Positions 27,409 through 37,059 of a stretch of DNA of 42,244 bases are shown here, piece after piece (positions within the stretch are counted from its first letter, which is position 1; each line of letters starts with the position of its first letter). This stretch comes from Streptobacillus ratti (GTDB lineage: Bacteria > Fusobacteriota > Fusobacteriia > Fusobacteriales > Leptotrichiaceae). The stretch is taken from contig NZ_LKKW01000009.1 of NCBI RefSeq assembly GCF_001891165.1, forward strand, positions 1-42,244, read 5' to 3'. Below the pieces are notes generated by a model. It was not told the origin of the DNA. It did no database searches and saw only the letters and a list, made by a program, of their open reading frames with translations. Position numbers and translations under genes: made by a program.

Positions 27409-28149
27409 ATGAATTTAAATAAAGATGAATTTTTAAAAAAAATTGGCGATAATGAAATGGCTATAAAAGTTTTTAATGCTCTTTCTATGGCTTTAGAATA
27501 TCAAATTAGTGTATGTACTGATATATTTATAACCCCTAATGTTTATAAGAAAATAAGTGGAAAATATGATAATATCTATACATATATGAGAGGTTATGAC
27601 AGAAAACAAATCTGTTTTACACCTTATGAACCCGAATTTAATTATACTGTAATTGAAATTAGAATAAATAATAAATTTAGAGAATATACTCACAAAGATT
27701 TTCTAGGTTCTATTATGGGATTAAATATTAAAAGAGAAATGATAGGCGATATATTTGTAGAAGATAATATAGGTTATGTATTGATATCTAATAAAGTCTT
27801 AGATTTTGTGATAAATAATCTTAAATCTATAGGGAAAAATGATTGTGATATAACTCAAAGTGAAAGGAATGATTTTTCATATAATTTTAAAGATATTAAA
27901 ATCAATATTAGTTCTAATAGACTAGATAATTTCATAAGTGATATTACTAATTTATCGAGAAGTAAGGCAACTCAGTTAATAGAAGCTGGGCTAGTTCAAA
28001 TAGATTATGAAATATGTAAGGAAAAAAATAAGGAAATAAGGCATAATGATATATTAACCATAAGAAAATATGGTAAATATTTAGTGTCTGAGGAACTAGA
28101 AGATAGTAAAAAAGGTAAGAAAAGATGGATAATTAAAAAATATGAATAA
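27409..28149 (+). CDS. ylmH: YlmH-type S4-domain RNA-binding protein
   Basis: A ~246-residue protein related to B. subtilis YlmH. The N-terminal region begins MNLNKDEFLKKI, a middle domain contains KREMIGDIFVEDNIGYVLI, and a C-terminal S4 domain spans about residues 170-235 (SNRLDNFISDITNLSRSKATQLIEAGLVQID). YlmH proteins bind the 50S subunit and have been linked to rescue of stalled chains. The GDI motif and domain order support the call. The frame is open back to a TTG at 27361, but that codon falls within about five bases of the predicted transcription start and lacks a site. I therefore prefer the ATG at 27409, with some doubt. Confidence 0.85.
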   Translation: MNLNKDEFLKKIGDNEMAIKVFNALSMALEYQISVCTDIFITPNVYKKISGKYDNIYTYMRGYDRKQICFTPYEPEFNYTVIEIRINNKFREYTHKDFLGSIMGLNIKREMIGDIFVEDNIGYVLISNKVLDFVINNLKSIGKNDCDITQSERNDFSYNFKDIKINISSNRLDNFISDITNLSRSKATQLIEAGLVQIDYEICKEKNKEIRHNDILTIRKYGKYLVSEELEDSKKGKKRWIIKKYE

Positions 28150-28162
28150 TGTGAATTTAAAA

Positions 28163-28187
28163 AGAAGAAGATTTTTTATCTTCTTCT
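28163..28187 (-). terminator. Terminator of the ribosomal operon, overlapping the secY stop
   Basis: A perfect 10-bp stem (AGAAGAAGAT / ATCTTCTTCT) with a five-base loop. On the minus strand the first arm encodes the final Arg codons and overlaps the secY stop, and the second arm runs into TTTTTAAA. The plus-strand side lacks a good T-run, so it mainly ends the ribosomal operon. Confidence 0.85.
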
Positions 28188-29486
28188 AATATTATTAAAT
28201 CCTTTATACTTCTGTGTTGCCATATGAGAATCAATATTTTGTATTAATTCTACTGCTACTCCAACTAATATTAGTAGACTTGTTCCACCTAACATTACTG
28301 GAATATTTAATACATATCCAAACCATATATTAGGTAATATACCAAGTATAGCTAAGAATATTGCCGTACCAAATGTAATTCTTGTTGTAACATACTCTAA
28401 GAACTCAGACGTTTCTTTTCCAGCTCTTTTTAATGGTATACTTCCACCACTTTGTTTTAAACTATCTGCAATTTTATCTGGATCAAATACTATAGCAGTA
28501 TAGAAAAATGAGAATAAAATGATTAACACTGTAGTCAATGTTAAATATGCCCATCCTTTTGGTCCAAATATGTTTAATAAATATGCTTGTTTTGATTGGT
28601 CTTTAATAAGTGGTATTATAGCTGATGGTACAGCCATAATCATTGATGCAAAGATTATTGGCATTACCCCTGCTGTATTAATTTTAATAGGAAGATATGT
28701 TTTTCTCCCTACAACAGTAGGTTGTGTATTCCCAACACCTCTACTTGATTTACCAACATATTGTATAGGTACTCTTCTTTCTCCAAGTTGTATAAATACC
28801 ATTACTACTATAATTAATATAAATAACATTAATGAAGTATATCCAAGTGCAGAACCTTTATCTGATGTAGTTAATTCTACTATTGTACTTCTAACTACTT
28901 GAGGTAAGTTAGAAACTATCCCTAAGAAAATTAACATTGAAGTTCCATTTCCTATACCTTTTATAGATATTCTTTCAGATAACCACATTAAGAATGCAGT
29001 TCCCCCTGTTATTAATACAACTGTTGTTAATATAAATGTTGTTCCAGGTTCTCTAACTAAATTATTAGATTGTAAGATTAAAGCAAGAAATGCTGATTGG
29101 AATAATGTAGTCCCTATTGTTAAATATCTAGTCCATTGTGTAACTTTCTCTGCTTCTTTCCCACCTTCTTTTTGCATTTCTTCAATTCTTGGCCATAAAA
29201 CACCTAAAATTTGAAATACTATTGAAGCATTAATATATGGAGTTATTCCAAGTGAGAATATTGAAGCTCTTTGAACAGCTCCACCTGTAAATAGGTTTAA
29301 AAATTGAGCCAACGTACTTCCACCAGTAAAATCTCTAAACAATTCCATATTAATTCCTGGAACTGGAATATGCACACCAATTCTAGCAACTAAAAAACAT
29401 CCTAAAGTAAACAATACTCTTTTTCTAAGCTCACGTGTTCTTAACATGGCTTGAAATCTACCTATTACTGCTTCTTTAAATGTCAA
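28176..29486 (-). CDS. secY: Protein translocase subunit SecY
   Basis: A 436-residue channel subunit with ten hydrophobic helices. Typical segments: FRDFTGGSTLAQFLNLFTGGA (plug region), PYINASIVFQIL, GIGNGTSMLIF, GERRVPIQY, LPIKINTAGVMPIIFA and a basic C-terminal tail. It forms the SecYEG export channel in the inner membrane. I place the start at TTG 29486: GAGGTGA is five bases upstream, whereas the GTG at 29495 lies inside that site. It is the last gene of the operon; adk, map and infA do not follow. Confidence 0.95.
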   Translation of the reverse strand: MTFKEAVIGRFQAMLRTRELRKRVLFTLGCFLVARIGVHIPVPGINMELFRDFTGGSTLAQFLNLFTGGAVQRASIFSLGITPYINASIVFQILGVLWPRIEEMQKEGGKEAEKVTQWTRYLTIGTTLFQSAFLALILQSNNLVREPGTTFILTTVVLITGGTAFLMWLSERISIKGIGNGTSMLIFLGIVSNLPQVVRSTIVELTTSDKGSALGYTSLMLFILIIVVMVFIQLGERRVPIQYVGKSSRGVGNTQPTVVGRKTYLPIKINTAGVMPIIFASMIMAVPSAIIPLIKDQSKQAYLLNIFGPKGWAYLTLTTVLIILFSFFYTAIVFDPDKIADSLKQSGGSIPLKRAGKETSEFLEYVTTRITFGTAIFLAILGILPNIWFGYVLNIPVMLGGTSLLILVGVAVELIQNIDSHMATQKYKGFNNIRRR

Positions 29487-29540
29487 AGAAATCACCTCTA
29501 TTCTATAATTTTATGTAAACAGGAAAAAAGTAAGTTAAAC

Positions 29541-30077
29541 TTACTCTCCCTTAACTTCTTTAGCGTTTCCTGCTACATTTGCAAATGATTTGATTTCTAC
29601 TAATTCAACTGTTCCATTAAATTTTTCAATTGCTTCTTTAGCACCTTTAGATACTCTATGTGCTTTAACTTTTAAAGCTTTTTCTAATTCATAATTTCCA
29701 ATAATTTTTAATAATGAAGTGTAATTTCTTTCTCCATTTTCTTTAGTAATGAAGTTAGCATTTTTTACTACTCTTCTTTCTAATAATGTTTCTAAAGTTA
29801 CTTCTTCTCCATCATTAAATTTATCTACTATGTCTTTTAAGTTTACTACTATTATGTCTTTTTGGAATGCAGAATTTGAGAATCCTCTTTTAGGAACTCT
29901 TCTGATTAAAGGCATTTGCCCTCCTTCAAACGAAGCTGGTACGTATGTACCTGATCTTTGTTTTTGTCCATTATGACCTTTACCAGCAGTTTTACCCCAA
30001 CCAGTTCCATGTCCTCTACCGATTCTCTTTCTATCTCTTTTTGATCCTTCGGCAGGTCTTAATTCATTAAGATTCAT
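29541..30077 (-). CDS. rplO: 50S ribosomal protein L15
   Basis: A 178-residue large-subunit protein. The Gly/Arg-rich N-terminus (KRIGRGHGTGWGKTAGKGHNGQ) threads into 23S rRNA, and the globular C-terminal part follows after LIRRVPKRGF. It is about 30 residues longer than E. coli L15, from a small loop (ITKENGERNYTSL) and a longer tail. It sits between rpmD, four bases upstream, and secY. Confidence 0.96.
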   Translation of the reverse strand: MNLNELRPAEGSKRDRKRIGRGHGTGWGKTAGKGHNGQKQRSGTYVPASFEGGQMPLIRRVPKRGFSNSAFQKDIIVVNLKDIVDKFNDGEEVTLETLLERRVVKNANFITKENGERNYTSLLKIIGNYELEKALKVKAHRVSKGAKEAIEKFNGTVELVEIKSFANVAGNAKEVKGE

Positions 30078-30081
30078 TGAT

Positions 30082-30261
30082 TTAAACCTCCTCTACTTTA
30101 ACTAAATAAGAAATTAATTTAATTTTACCCTCTATATCAGCAGTCAAATTGTGTTCAACTGTTTGACCAATTTTTCTTAAACCTAAAGATTTAATTGTTG
30201 CGATATGGTTAGGTTTTCTTCCATTAATTCCTTTTACAAGTGTTATATTTACTTTAGTCAT
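30082..30261 (-). CDS. rpmD: 50S ribosomal protein L30
   Basis: A 59-residue protein read directly from the gap between rpsE and rplO. It begins [20 protein letters not shown], contains [17 protein letters not shown], and ends LVKVEEV. The L30 signature (the G-R-K/x-x-x-H start and the [10 protein letters not shown] helix) and the position after rpsE fix the identity. AGGAGG, near its own stop, serves the following rplO. Confidence 0.95.
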   Translation of the reverse strand: MTKVNITLVKGINGRKPNHIATIKSLGLRKIGQTVEHNLTADIEGKIKLISYLVKVEEV

Positions 30262-30279
30262 TAATTTATCCTCCTAGCC

Positions 30280-30777
30280 TTATCCTAAAATTTCTTCTAC
30301 AGTTTTTCCTCTAAGTTTAGCAACTTTTTCAATTGATCTTAATTTTTTTAATCCATCTAATGTAGCTCTTGCAACATTATCTTTATTTTTAGATCCTCTA
30401 ATTTTAGTTAATACATCAGTAACACCTACTAATTCTAAAATTTCTCTAGTTGCTGACCCAGCAATAACCCCAGTCCCTTTTGATGCTGGTTTTAATAAAA
30501 CTGATGTAGCATTAAATTTACCAATTTGTTCATGTGGTAAAGTTCCACCTTTTAATGAAACTGTTATCATACTTTTTTTAGCACCTGCAATAGCTTTTCT
30601 AATTGCTTCAGGTACTCCATTTGCTTTTCCTAATCCTATTCCAACTTTTCCGTTTTCGTCTCCAACTGCTGCTAGTACTGAGAATGAAATTCTTCTTCCC
30701 CCTTTAACAGTTTTAGAAACTCTACTAATTCTTAAAAGTTTTTCTTTGTATTCGTTAGTTTTAACTTCTTTTGCCAA
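30280..30777 (-). CDS. rpsE: 30S ribosomal protein S5
   Basis: A 165-residue small-subunit protein that helps decoding accuracy and mRNA unwinding. The N-terminal double-stranded-RNA-binding domain has [22 protein letters not shown] and [13 protein letters not shown]. The C-terminal domain has [14 protein letters not shown] and [17 protein letters not shown]. Length and order are standard. It lies between rplR and rpmD with short gaps. Confidence 0.97.
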   Translation of the reverse strand: MAKEVKTNEYKEKLLRISRVSKTVKGGRRISFSVLAAVGDENGKVGIGLGKANGVPEAIRKAIAGAKKSMITVSLKGGTLPHEQIGKFNATSVLLKPASKGTGVIAGSATREILELVGVTDVLTKIRGSKNKDNVARATLDGLKKLRSIEKVAKLRGKTVEEILG

Positions 30778-30796
30778 AATAAATCCTCCTATCCTA

Positions 30797-31159
30797 TTAG
30801 AATTCTAATCCTGCTTCTCTTGCAGCGTCTGCTAATGCTTTTACTCTTCCAGTATAGATGTATCCACTTCTATCAAATACTACTTTAGTAATTCCAGCAG
30901 CTTTAGCTTTTTCAGCTAATCTTGTACCTATTAATTTTGCAGCTTCTACATTTGATCCATGTTGAACTTTATTCCCTTTTTCAATAGTTGAAGCTGAAAC
31001 TAATGTTTTTCCTGTTGTATCATCTATTAATTGTGCGAAGATGTTAGTTAAACTTCTATAAACAGTAAGTCTAGGTCTTTCAGGTGTTCCACTGATTTTA
31101 GCTCTTATGCTTTTATGTTTTCTAACTCTTGCTAAGTTTCTATCTACTTTTTTAATCAT
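30797..31159 (-). CDS. rplR: 50S ribosomal protein L18
   Basis: A 120-residue 5S rRNA-binding protein. The Arg/Lys-rich N-terminus ([21 protein letters not shown]) is followed by [15 protein letters not shown] and ends [26 protein letters not shown], the usual C-terminal signature. It is 12 bases downstream of rplF. Confidence 0.97.
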   Translation of the reverse strand: MIKKVDRNLARVRKHKSIRAKISGTPERPRLTVYRSLTNIFAQLIDDTTGKTLVSASTIEKGNKVQHGSNVEAAKLIGTRLAEKAKAAGITKVVFDRSGYIYTGRVKALADAAREAGLEF

Positions 31160-31171
31160 TTAAACTACCTC

Positions 31172-31705
31172 CTATCCTTTCTTACCTTCTTTTCTTCTTA
31201 TCTTCTCATCAGCATATTTAACCCCTTTACCTTTATATGGTTCTGGTGCTCTCTTAGCTCTTATATCTGATGCAACTTGACCAACTAATTGTTTGTCAAT
31301 TCCTTCTACAGTTAATTTAGTATTTCCTTCTACAGTGAAAGTAATACCCTCAATTGGAGCTATATCAACTGGATGTGAATATCCTAAAGCCATTGTAATT
31401 CCTTTACCTGCTGCAGCTACTCTGTATCCAACCCCAACTAATTCTAATTTAATTTTGAAACCTTCACTAACTCCAACAACCATGTTATTAACATTTGCTC
31501 TTGTAGTTCCATGTAATGCTCTAATATTAGGTAAGTCATTTGGTCTTTCAAAAGTTATTTCATTATTTTCAATATTTACTTTAATTTCAGAAGATAATTC
31601 TCTAGTTAAAGTTCCTTTAGGTCCTTTTACTGTGTAAACATTACCTTCATTTGTAATTTCTACACCTTTTGGTATAGTAATAGGTTTTTTACCTACTCTT
31701 GACAT
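31172..31705 (-). CDS. rplF: 50S ribosomal protein L6
   Basis: A 177-residue protein with two similar beta-alpha domains. It begins MSRVGKKPITIPKGVEI and contains GPKGTL and LGYSHPVDI. The C-terminal RNA-binding signature is ASDIRAKRAPEPYKGKGVKY. It follows rpsH after a 47-base gap, longer than most in this operon, with AAGGAGG before its ATG. Confidence 0.97.
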   Translation of the reverse strand: MSRVGKKPITIPKGVEITNEGNVYTVKGPKGTLTRELSSEIKVNIENNEITFERPNDLPNIRALHGTTRANVNNMVVGVSEGFKIKLELVGVGYRVAAAGKGITMALGYSHPVDIAPIEGITFTVEGNTKLTVEGIDKQLVGQVASDIRAKRAPEPYKGKGVKYADEKIRRKEGKKG

Positions 31706-31752
31706 TATTTTCCTCCTTATATGCGTAAATTTCCAGAAGTGTTTAGGCTATA

Positions 31753-32148
31753 TTACCAAATGTAACAAAGAACCTCTCCACCAACACTTTGCTTTCTGCA
31801 TTCTTTATCAGTTAAAACACCTTTAGGTGTAGTAACGATAGCTATTCCTAAACCACCTAATACTTTTGGTAAGCTTTCTACTGAAGAGTATACTCTTCTT
31901 CCTGGTTTAGAAATTCTTTTTAATCCTTTTATAACTTGTTCACCATCAACAGTTTTTAAAGTTACAACTATATCTTTTATACTTCCTTCTTCTTTGATTT
32001 CGTATTCTGATATATATCCTTCATTTCTTAATATATTTGCGATACTTTCTTTTATTTTAGAAAATGGTATTGCAACTTTATCGTGTTTTGCAATATTTGC
32101 ATTTCTAATTCTTGTTAACATATCTGCAATAGGATCTGTTAAGTGCAT
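31753..32148 (-). CDS. rpsH: 30S ribosomal protein S8
   Basis: A 131-residue primary 16S rRNA-binding protein. It begins [29 protein letters not shown] and ends with the signature [34 protein letters not shown]. In enteric bacteria S8 represses its own operon; no matching rRNA-like site was identified here. Confidence 0.97.
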   Translation of the reverse strand: MHLTDPIADMLTRIRNANIAKHDKVAIPFSKIKESIANILRNEGYISEYEIKEEGSIKDIVVTLKTVDGEQVIKGLKRISKPGRRVYSSVESLPKVLGGLGIAIVTTPKGVLTDKECRKQSVGGEVLCYIW

Positions 32149-32168
32149 GTTTGTCCTCCTCTCAAATA

Positions 32169-32456
32169 TTACCAGCTTGATTTTTTGATTCCAGGTATCA
32201 TACCTTCACCAGCTAATTGTCTAAACATTACTCTTGATATTCCGAATTCTCTCATGAATCCTCTTGGTCTACCATTTACTTGACATCTATTTCTATGTCT
32301 TGTAGGCGATGCGTTACGAGGCAATTTAGATAATTCAATAATTGCTTCTCTATCTCCTTGTTTAGCTCTTTCTTTTAACTCAGCTCTTTTTACTGCATAT
32401 TTATCTATAGTTTTTTCAATTTTTAGATTTTTTTGAACCATTGCTTTTTTAGCCAT
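32169..32456 (-). CDS. rpsN: 30S ribosomal protein S14 (zinc-free long form)
   Basis: A 95-residue S14 of the long form without the CxxC zinc ribbon. The conserved part is [38 protein letters not shown]. The zinc-free form fits an organism that must save zinc, and a ZnuA-like importer protein is also encoded here. No second, zinc-binding S14 is in the window. Confidence 0.96.
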   Translation of the reverse strand: MAKKAMVQKNLKIEKTIDKYAVKRAELKERAKQGDREAIIELSKLPRNASPTRHRNRCQVNGRPRGFMREFGISRVMFRQLAGEGMIPGIKKSSW

Positions 32457-32477
32457 AAATTCTTTTGCACCTCCTTA

Positions 32478-33032
32478 TTATTTTGCAAATGGCATTCCAA
32501 ATGCTCTTAATAATGCTCTTCCTTCTTCATCAGTTCTAGCAGTAGTTACGAATGTAATTCCCATTCCTAATACTTTATCAACTTTATCAATTTCGATTTC
32601 TGGGAAGATAATTTGCTCTTTTAATCCTAAAGTATAATTTCCTCTTCCATCAAATCCACGAGAAGAAACTCCTTCAAAATCTCTTACTCTTGGTAAAGTA
32701 ACACTTACTAATCTATCTAAGAATTCATACATTTTTTCTTTTCTTAAAGTAACTTTTGCACCTATTAATTGACCTTCTCTTAATTTAAATCCAGCTTCAG
32801 ATTTTCTAGCTTTTCTTGCAACTGGTTTTTGTCCTGTAATTTGTGCTAATTCTTTAACTGCTGTATCTATTAATTTAGGGTTATTTACTGCTTCTCCAAG
32901 ACCCATATTAACTATTATTTTATCTAATTTAGGTACTTCCATAATGTTAGAAAGTCCTAATTCTTTCATTAATGCTGATACCATAGTTTCATTGTATGCT
33001 TTTTGTAATCTAGGCATATATTTTGTAGACAT
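32478..33032 (-). CDS. rplE: 50S ribosomal protein L5
   Basis: A 184-residue 5S rRNA-binding protein with [41 protein letters not shown] and the C-terminal signature [26 protein letters not shown]. Length and context (rplX-rplE-rpsN) are standard. Confidence 0.97.
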   Translation of the reverse strand: MSTKYMPRLQKAYNETMVSALMKELGLSNIMEVPKLDKIIVNMGLGEAVNNPKLIDTAVKELAQITGQKPVARKARKSEAGFKLREGQLIGAKVTLRKEKMYEFLDRLVSVTLPRVRDFEGVSSRGFDGRGNYTLGLKEQIIFPEIEIDKVDKVLGMGITFVTTARTDEEGRALLRAFGMPFAK

Positions 33033-33050
33033 TTAGGTATCCTCCTTCCC

Positions 33051-33434
33051 TTATATTTCTTGTCCTGATTTAACTGAAATTCTAACTTTTTTACCGTCTT
33101 TAATTTCATATTTTACTCTTGTAGCACTTTTAACGCTTTCATCCCATAACATTACTTTAGATGAGAAAATTGGTACTTCTCTTTCTACAATCTCACCTTG
33201 TGTGTTCATAGCATTAGGTTTTAAATGTTTTTTCTTAACGTTTACACCTTCAACTACTATTTTTCCAAGTTTAGGGAATACTTTTAATACTTTTCCTATT
33301 TTACCTTTATCTCCCATTTGAGAAGATTTATTGCTTCTTTTGTCATTATTACTTCTTCCACTAATTACTACAACTGTATCTCCAGTTTTAACATGTAGTT
33401 TTTTAGGAACTGATTTTATTTTAGATTTAATCAC
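33051..33434 (-). CDS. rplX: 50S ribosomal protein L24 with a 15-residue insert
   Basis: A 127-residue assembly-initiating protein with a KOW motif. The start is GTG 33434: AGGAGG lies 8 bases upstream and homologues begin near this point. Readings from further upstream would overlap rplN. The motif TGDTVVVISG is followed not by KDKGK directly but by about 15 extra residues (RSNNDKRSNKSSQMG) before DKGKIGKVLKVFPK. The rest (VEGVNVKKKHLKP, EVPIFSSKVMLWD) is ordinary. Confidence 0.94.
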   Translation of the reverse strand: MIKSKIKSVPKKLHVKTGDTVVVISGRSNNDKRSNKSSQMGDKGKIGKVLKVFPKLGKIVVEGVNVKKKHLKPNAMNTQGEIVEREVPIFSSKVMLWDESVKSATRVKYEIKDGKKVRISVKSGQEI

Positions 33435-33450
33435 AAAAAATTCCTCCTTC

Positions 33451-33819
33451 CTAAAGTACTTCTGGTGCAAGTGATACTATTTTCATAAAGTTTTTAGCTC
33501 TTAATTCTCTTGCAACAGGTCCAAAAATTCTTGTCCCTTTCATTTCCATTGATGCGTTAAGGATAACTCCTGCATTATCATCAAATTTTATATATGAACC
33601 ATCTAATCTTTTAACTTCTTTTCTAGTTCTAACTATAACTGCTTTTACAACGTCTCCCTTTTTAACACTTCCATTAGGTATAGCTTCTTTAACAGATGCT
33701 ACAACAACGTCTCCTATTCTACCGAATCTTCTTCTTGATCCACCTAACACTCTAATAACCATAATCTTTTTAGCACCTGTATTATCAGCAACGTTAAGTA
33801 TACTTTGTTGTTGAACCAT
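33451..33819 (-). CDS. rplN: 50S ribosomal protein L14
   Basis: A 122-residue protein at the subunit interface. It begins [27 protein letters not shown] and ends [12 protein letters not shown], both standard for L14. It is highly conserved with no insertions and is followed by rplX after 16 bases. Confidence 0.98.
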   Translation of the reverse strand: MVQQQSILNVADNTGAKKIMVIRVLGGSRRRFGRIGDVVVASVKEAIPNGSVKKGDVVKAVIVRTRKEVKRLDGSYIKFDDNAGVILNASMEMKGTRIFGPVARELRAKNFMKIVSLAPEVL

Positions 33820-33860
33820 TTAATAGTTCCTCCTCCCATTTAATAATAATATATATTAAA

Positions 33861-34115
33861 TTATTTTGCCTTTTCTAAGATAGTAACAACTCTCCAGTTT
33901 TTATCTTTACTTAAAGGTCTAGTTTCCATTATTCTAACTTTATCTCCTACACGACATTCATTTAACTCATCATGAGCTTTATATCTTTTAGAAGTTTTTA
34001 CTCTCTTTTTATATAATTTATGCAGTTTCATTGTATTTTCAACAACTACTACTGTTTTATCCATTTTATCAGAAACTACGATTCCTTCTCTGACTTTTCT
34101 TTCGTTTCTTTCCAC
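33861..34115 (-). CDS. rpsQ: 30S ribosomal protein S17
   Basis: An 84-residue 16S rRNA-binding OB-fold protein with [20 protein letters not shown], the KRYKAHDE loop and [19 protein letters not shown]. It sits between rpmC and rplN; the 41-base gap to rplN holds only an AT-rich spacer and ribosome binding site. Confidence 0.97.
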   Translation of the reverse strand: MERNERKVREGIVVSDKMDKTVVVVENTMKLHKLYKKRVKTSKRYKAHDELNECRVGDKVRIMETRPLSKDKNWRVVTILEKAK

Positions 34116-34127
34116 GTGAGAATCCTC

Positions 34128-34319
34128 CTATTTTCCAGTTTTTTCTGTTAAGATTGTTTTCATTCTAGCTATATCTCTTTTTACTTTTCTAATTTGTGCT
34201 GTGTTTTGTAATTGTCCAAGAGTTTTTTGTAGCTTTAAATTAAACAATTCGTGTTTCAATTCTTTTACTTGTGATTCTAACTGATTTAAATCTAAATCTC
34301 TAACTTCTTTAACTGTCAT
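34128..34319 (-). CDS. rpmC: 50S ribosomal protein L29
   Basis: A 63-residue two-helix protein near the peptide exit tunnel: VKEVRDLDLNQLESQVKELKHELFNLKLQKTLGQLQNTAQIRKVKRDIARMKTIL in normal L29 order. Its ATG overlaps the rplP stop by one base (TAATG). Confidence 0.96.
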   Translation of the reverse strand: MTVKEVRDLDLNQLESQVKELKHELFNLKLQKTLGQLQNTAQIRKVKRDIARMKTILTEKTGK

Positions 34320-34741
34320 TACTTATCACCACCTACTTCTTTTCTTACGAATTTAACTTTGATAGGTAGTTTGTGTCCAGCTTTTCTTAATGCTTCTTTG
34401 GCTTTCTCTTCAGATACTCCTCCAACTTCAAACATTACTTTACCAGTTTTAACAACTGCTACCCAACCTTCAGCGTTACCTTTACCTTTACCCATTCTTG
34501 TTCCTTCAGGTCTTTTTGTATAAGGTTTATCAGGGAAAATTCTTATCCAAATTTTTCCTTCTCTTTTAAATGTTCTATTTATTGTAATACGGCATGCTTC
34601 TATTTGTCTTGAAGTAATCCAACCAAATTCCTTTGCAGCTAATCCGAAATCTCCAAACGCTACATAATTCCCTTTAGTTGCAATACCACCCATGCTTCCT
34701 CTAAATTGTTTTCTATATTTAGTTCTCTTAGGTATTAACAC
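34319..34741 (-). CDS. rplP: 50S ribosomal protein L16
   Basis: A 140-residue protein at the A-site tRNA elbow. It begins [19 protein letters not shown] and contains [38 protein letters not shown] and RMGKGKG. The start codon is GTG, sharing one base with the rpsC stop (TAGTG), so translation is probably coupled. Confidence 0.97.
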   Translation of the reverse strand: MLIPKRTKYRKQFRGSMGGIATKGNYVAFGDFGLAAKEFGWITSRQIEACRITINRTFKREGKIWIRIFPDKPYTKRPEGTRMGKGKGNAEGWVAVVKTGKVMFEVGGVSEEKAKEALRKAGHKLPIKVKFVRKEVGGDK

Positions 34742-35400
34742 TATTTTGTTCCCCCTTCCTTCTTAGTAGGTAAAACTTCTCCATTAAAGATCCATACTTT
34801 AATCCCTAATGCTCCATATGTTGTATGAGCTGTTGCTGTTGCATAATCAACATCTGCTCTTAATGTATGTAATGGTACTCTACCTGATAAAGTCCATTCA
34901 CTTCTAGCAATTTCTGCTCCGTTTAATCTTCCTGAAGTCATTACTTTAATTCCTAATACTCCAGCTTTTTCAGCTCTTTGAACTGCTTGTTGTACTGCTC
35001 TTTTATACGCCACACGTTTTTCAATAGCTGTTGCAATACTTTCTGCTACTAATTGTGCATCTCTGTTAGGGTTTTTAATTTCTAAAGCTTTAACAAAAAC
35101 TTTTTTCCCTGTCATATTTTCTAATTTTGCTCTTAATGCTGTGATTTCTGCACCTTTTCTACCAATTAATACCGCAGCTTTTCCAGTTGAAACTATTATA
35201 GTTATTTCATTTTCAGAAACTCTTTCAATAGCTATTGAAGAAATTCCAGCTTGGTAGTAGTTTTTCTTAATATATTCTCTTATTTTTAAATCTTCATGAA
35301 AATTATTTAAATATTCTTTTCCTTTTTTGGCAAACCATTTTGAATCCCATGTTTTAACAATACCGATTCTCATACCTCTAGGATCTACTTTTTGTCCCAC
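34741..35400 (-). CDS. rpsC: 30S ribosomal protein S3
   Basis: A 219-residue protein with the KH domain ([25 protein letters not shown]) and the C-terminal signature [37 protein letters not shown]. It lines the mRNA entry channel. Length and neighbours (rplV upstream, rplP downstream) are standard. Confidence 0.98.
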   Translation of the reverse strand: MGQKVDPRGMRIGIVKTWDSKWFAKKGKEYLNNFHEDLKIREYIKKNYYQAGISSIAIERVSENEITIIVSTGKAAVLIGRKGAEITALRAKLENMTGKKVFVKALEIKNPNRDAQLVAESIATAIEKRVAYKRAVQQAVQRAEKAGVLGIKVMTSGRLNGAEIARSEWTLSGRVPLHTLRADVDYATATAHTTYGALGIKVWIFNGEVLPTKKEGGTK

Positions 35401-35422
35401 AGACTTACCTCCTTATATACTC

Positions 35423-35755
35423 TTATTTTACGTCCACTTCAACAGTTATATGTGCAAGTGGTTTTCTTATAATATCTGCTCTACCCATTGCTCTTGGGTT
35501 CATTCTCTTTAATACAGGTCCTTTATCTATTAATACTTTTGAAACTATTAAGTTTTCAGGATTTAATCCTAAGTTGTGTTCTGCATTTGCAATTGCAGAT
35601 CTTAATGTTTTTTCTATTAATGGAGCTGCTTTTTTATTTGTAAATCTTAAAATGTTTAATGCGTTTAACGCATCTTTCCCTCTTATTACATCTGCTACTA
35701 ATCTAGCTTTTTGAGGGCTTAATCTTTGATAACGTAATTTAGCTATTGCTGGCAT
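35423..35755 (-). CDS. rplV: 50S ribosomal protein L22
   Basis: A 110-residue protein whose beta-hairpin lines the exit tunnel. It contains [46 protein letters not shown] and [27 protein letters not shown]. The hairpin has normal length, without the deletions or duplications linked to macrolide resistance. Confidence 0.97.
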   Translation of the reverse strand: MPAIAKLRYQRLSPQKARLVADVIRGKDALNALNILRFTNKKAAPLIEKTLRSAIANAEHNLGLNPENLIVSKVLIDKGPVLKRMNPRAMGRADIIRKPLAHITVEVDVK

Positions 35756-35810
35756 GCGTTTTCTCCTTTCGTATAAAGTTATAAGATACTAATCTTTATT
35801 TATGTAAGTT

Positions 35811-36074
35811 TTATTTTTTCTTATCTTTACCATGTCCATGGTAAGTTCTTGTTGGAGCAAATTCTCCAAGTTTGTGTCCAACCATTTCCTCAGTTACATA
35901 CACAGGTATATGTTTTTTACCATTATAAACTGCAAATGTATATCCTATGAATTGTGGAAATATAGTTGATCTTCTTGACCATGTTTTAATAACAGCTTTA
36001 TTTGTTCCTTGTGCTTCAACTTTTTTGAATAAATATTGATCAGCAAAAGGTCCTTTTTTTAATGAACGAGCCAT
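35811..36074 (-). CDS. rpsS: 30S ribosomal protein S19
   Basis: An 87-residue protein of the 30S head: [71 protein letters not shown]. It follows rplB by 27 bases. Confidence 0.97.
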   Translation of the reverse strand: MARSLKKGPFADQYLFKKVEAQGTNKAVIKTWSRRSTIFPQFIGYTFAVYNGKKHIPVYVTEEMVGHKLGEFAPTRTYHGHGKDKKK

Positions 36075-36101
36075 TTTTCCTCCTTACTTTATAACACTAA
36101 T

Positions 36102-36929
36102 CTATTTTTTTCTCTTTCTTACGATGAATTTATCTGAATTTTTCTTACCTCTAGTTTTCTTACCTAAAGCAGGTTTACCCCAAGGAGTAACTGGCGCTTT
36201 TCTTCCTATAGGTGATCTTCCTTCTCCCCCTCCATGTGGGTGATCTACTGGGTTCATTACTGATCCTCTTACGTGTGGTTTTCTACCTAAGTGTCTATTT
36301 CTTCCAGCTTTTCCTAAAGAAACTAATGAATGTTCAGAGTTTCCAATAACACCAACAGTTGCAAAACATTCTTTGTGAATTAATCTTAATTCTCCTGATG
36401 GTAATTCAACGTGACAATATGTCCCTTCTTTAGCTACAAGTCTTGCTGAAGTTCCTGCTGATCTTGCAAGTTGTCCACCTTTTCCTGGGATTAATTCAAC
36501 ATTGTGTATTAATGTCCCTACTGGTAAATCTTTTAACTTTAAAGCATTCCCTGGTTTGATATCTGCATTTTCTCCTGAAACTACAGTATCTCCTTTTTTT
36601 AATCCATTTGGAGCTAAAATATATCTTTTTTCTCCATCAACATAATGTAATAAAGCAATATTTGCTGTTCTATTAGGATCATATTCTATACTTGCAACTT
36701 TTGCAGGTATTCCTAATTTGTTTCTTTTCCAATCGATTATTCTGTATAATCTCTTGTGTCCTTTGTGTCTGTTTCTTCCTGTTCTGTGTCCATAGTTGTC
36801 AATCCCATAAGATGAATTTAATGGTTCAACTAATGTTTTTTCAGGTCTAACTTTGTCTAATTCTGTATTTACTAATATAGACATATGCCGAGTCCCACTA
36901 GTAATCGGTTTTAATTTTTTAATAGGCAT
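36102..36929 (-). CDS. rplB: 50S ribosomal protein L2
   Basis: A 275-residue core protein near the peptidyl-transferase centre. It contains [40 protein letters not shown] and the conserved C-terminal [39 protein letters not shown] with its essential His. It is the first gene of this transcript: upstream there is a leader and promoter, not rplW, rplD, rplC and rpsJ as in most bacteria. Confidence 0.97.
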   Translation of the reverse strand: MPIKKLKPITSGTRHMSILVNTELDKVRPEKTLVEPLNSSYGIDNYGHRTGRNRHKGHKRLYRIIDWKRNKLGIPAKVASIEYDPNRTANIALLHYVDGEKRYILAPNGLKKGDTVVSGENADIKPGNALKLKDLPVGTLIHNVELIPGKGGQLARSAGTSARLVAKEGTYCHVELPSGELRLIHKECFATVGVIGNSEHSLVSLGKAGRNRHLGRKPHVRGSVMNPVDHPHGGGEGRSPIGRKAPVTPWGKPALGKKTRGKKNSDKFIVRKRKK

Positions 36930-36932
36930 ATC

Positions 36933-37043
36933 TTCCCTCCAATTTCTAAATTTTTTATGTACACCTTTACCTCGTGTGCACCTTGTAAGTGCATAAAAAT
37001 AAGGCGTAATTCGACCTATAATTTAAGCAATTTATCTTGCTAA
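36933..37043 (-). promoter_or_regulatory. Leader of the rplB-secY operon with small hairpins
   Basis: The ~110-base untranslated leader contains a 6-bp hairpin at 36978-36992 (GCACTT / AGGTGC with loop ACA). A weaker competing pairing at 36959-36981 shares the same GTGC bases. It contains an AAGGTG repeat. Such a leader could be a ribosomal-protein autoregulation site, but no known class is recognised. GGAGGG precedes the rplB ATG. Confidence 0.35.
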
Positions 37044-37059
37044 CTTAGTTAGTATATCA
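37040..37059 (-). promoter_or_regulatory. Extended -10 promoter of the ribosomal operon with overlapping dyad
   Basis: On the minus strand TGATATACT (37051-37059) is an extended -10. A 13-base palindrome CTAACTAAGTTAG (37040-37052) overlaps its downstream edge and the predicted start near 37044, as an operator might. The -35 region is poor. Confidence 0.5.
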
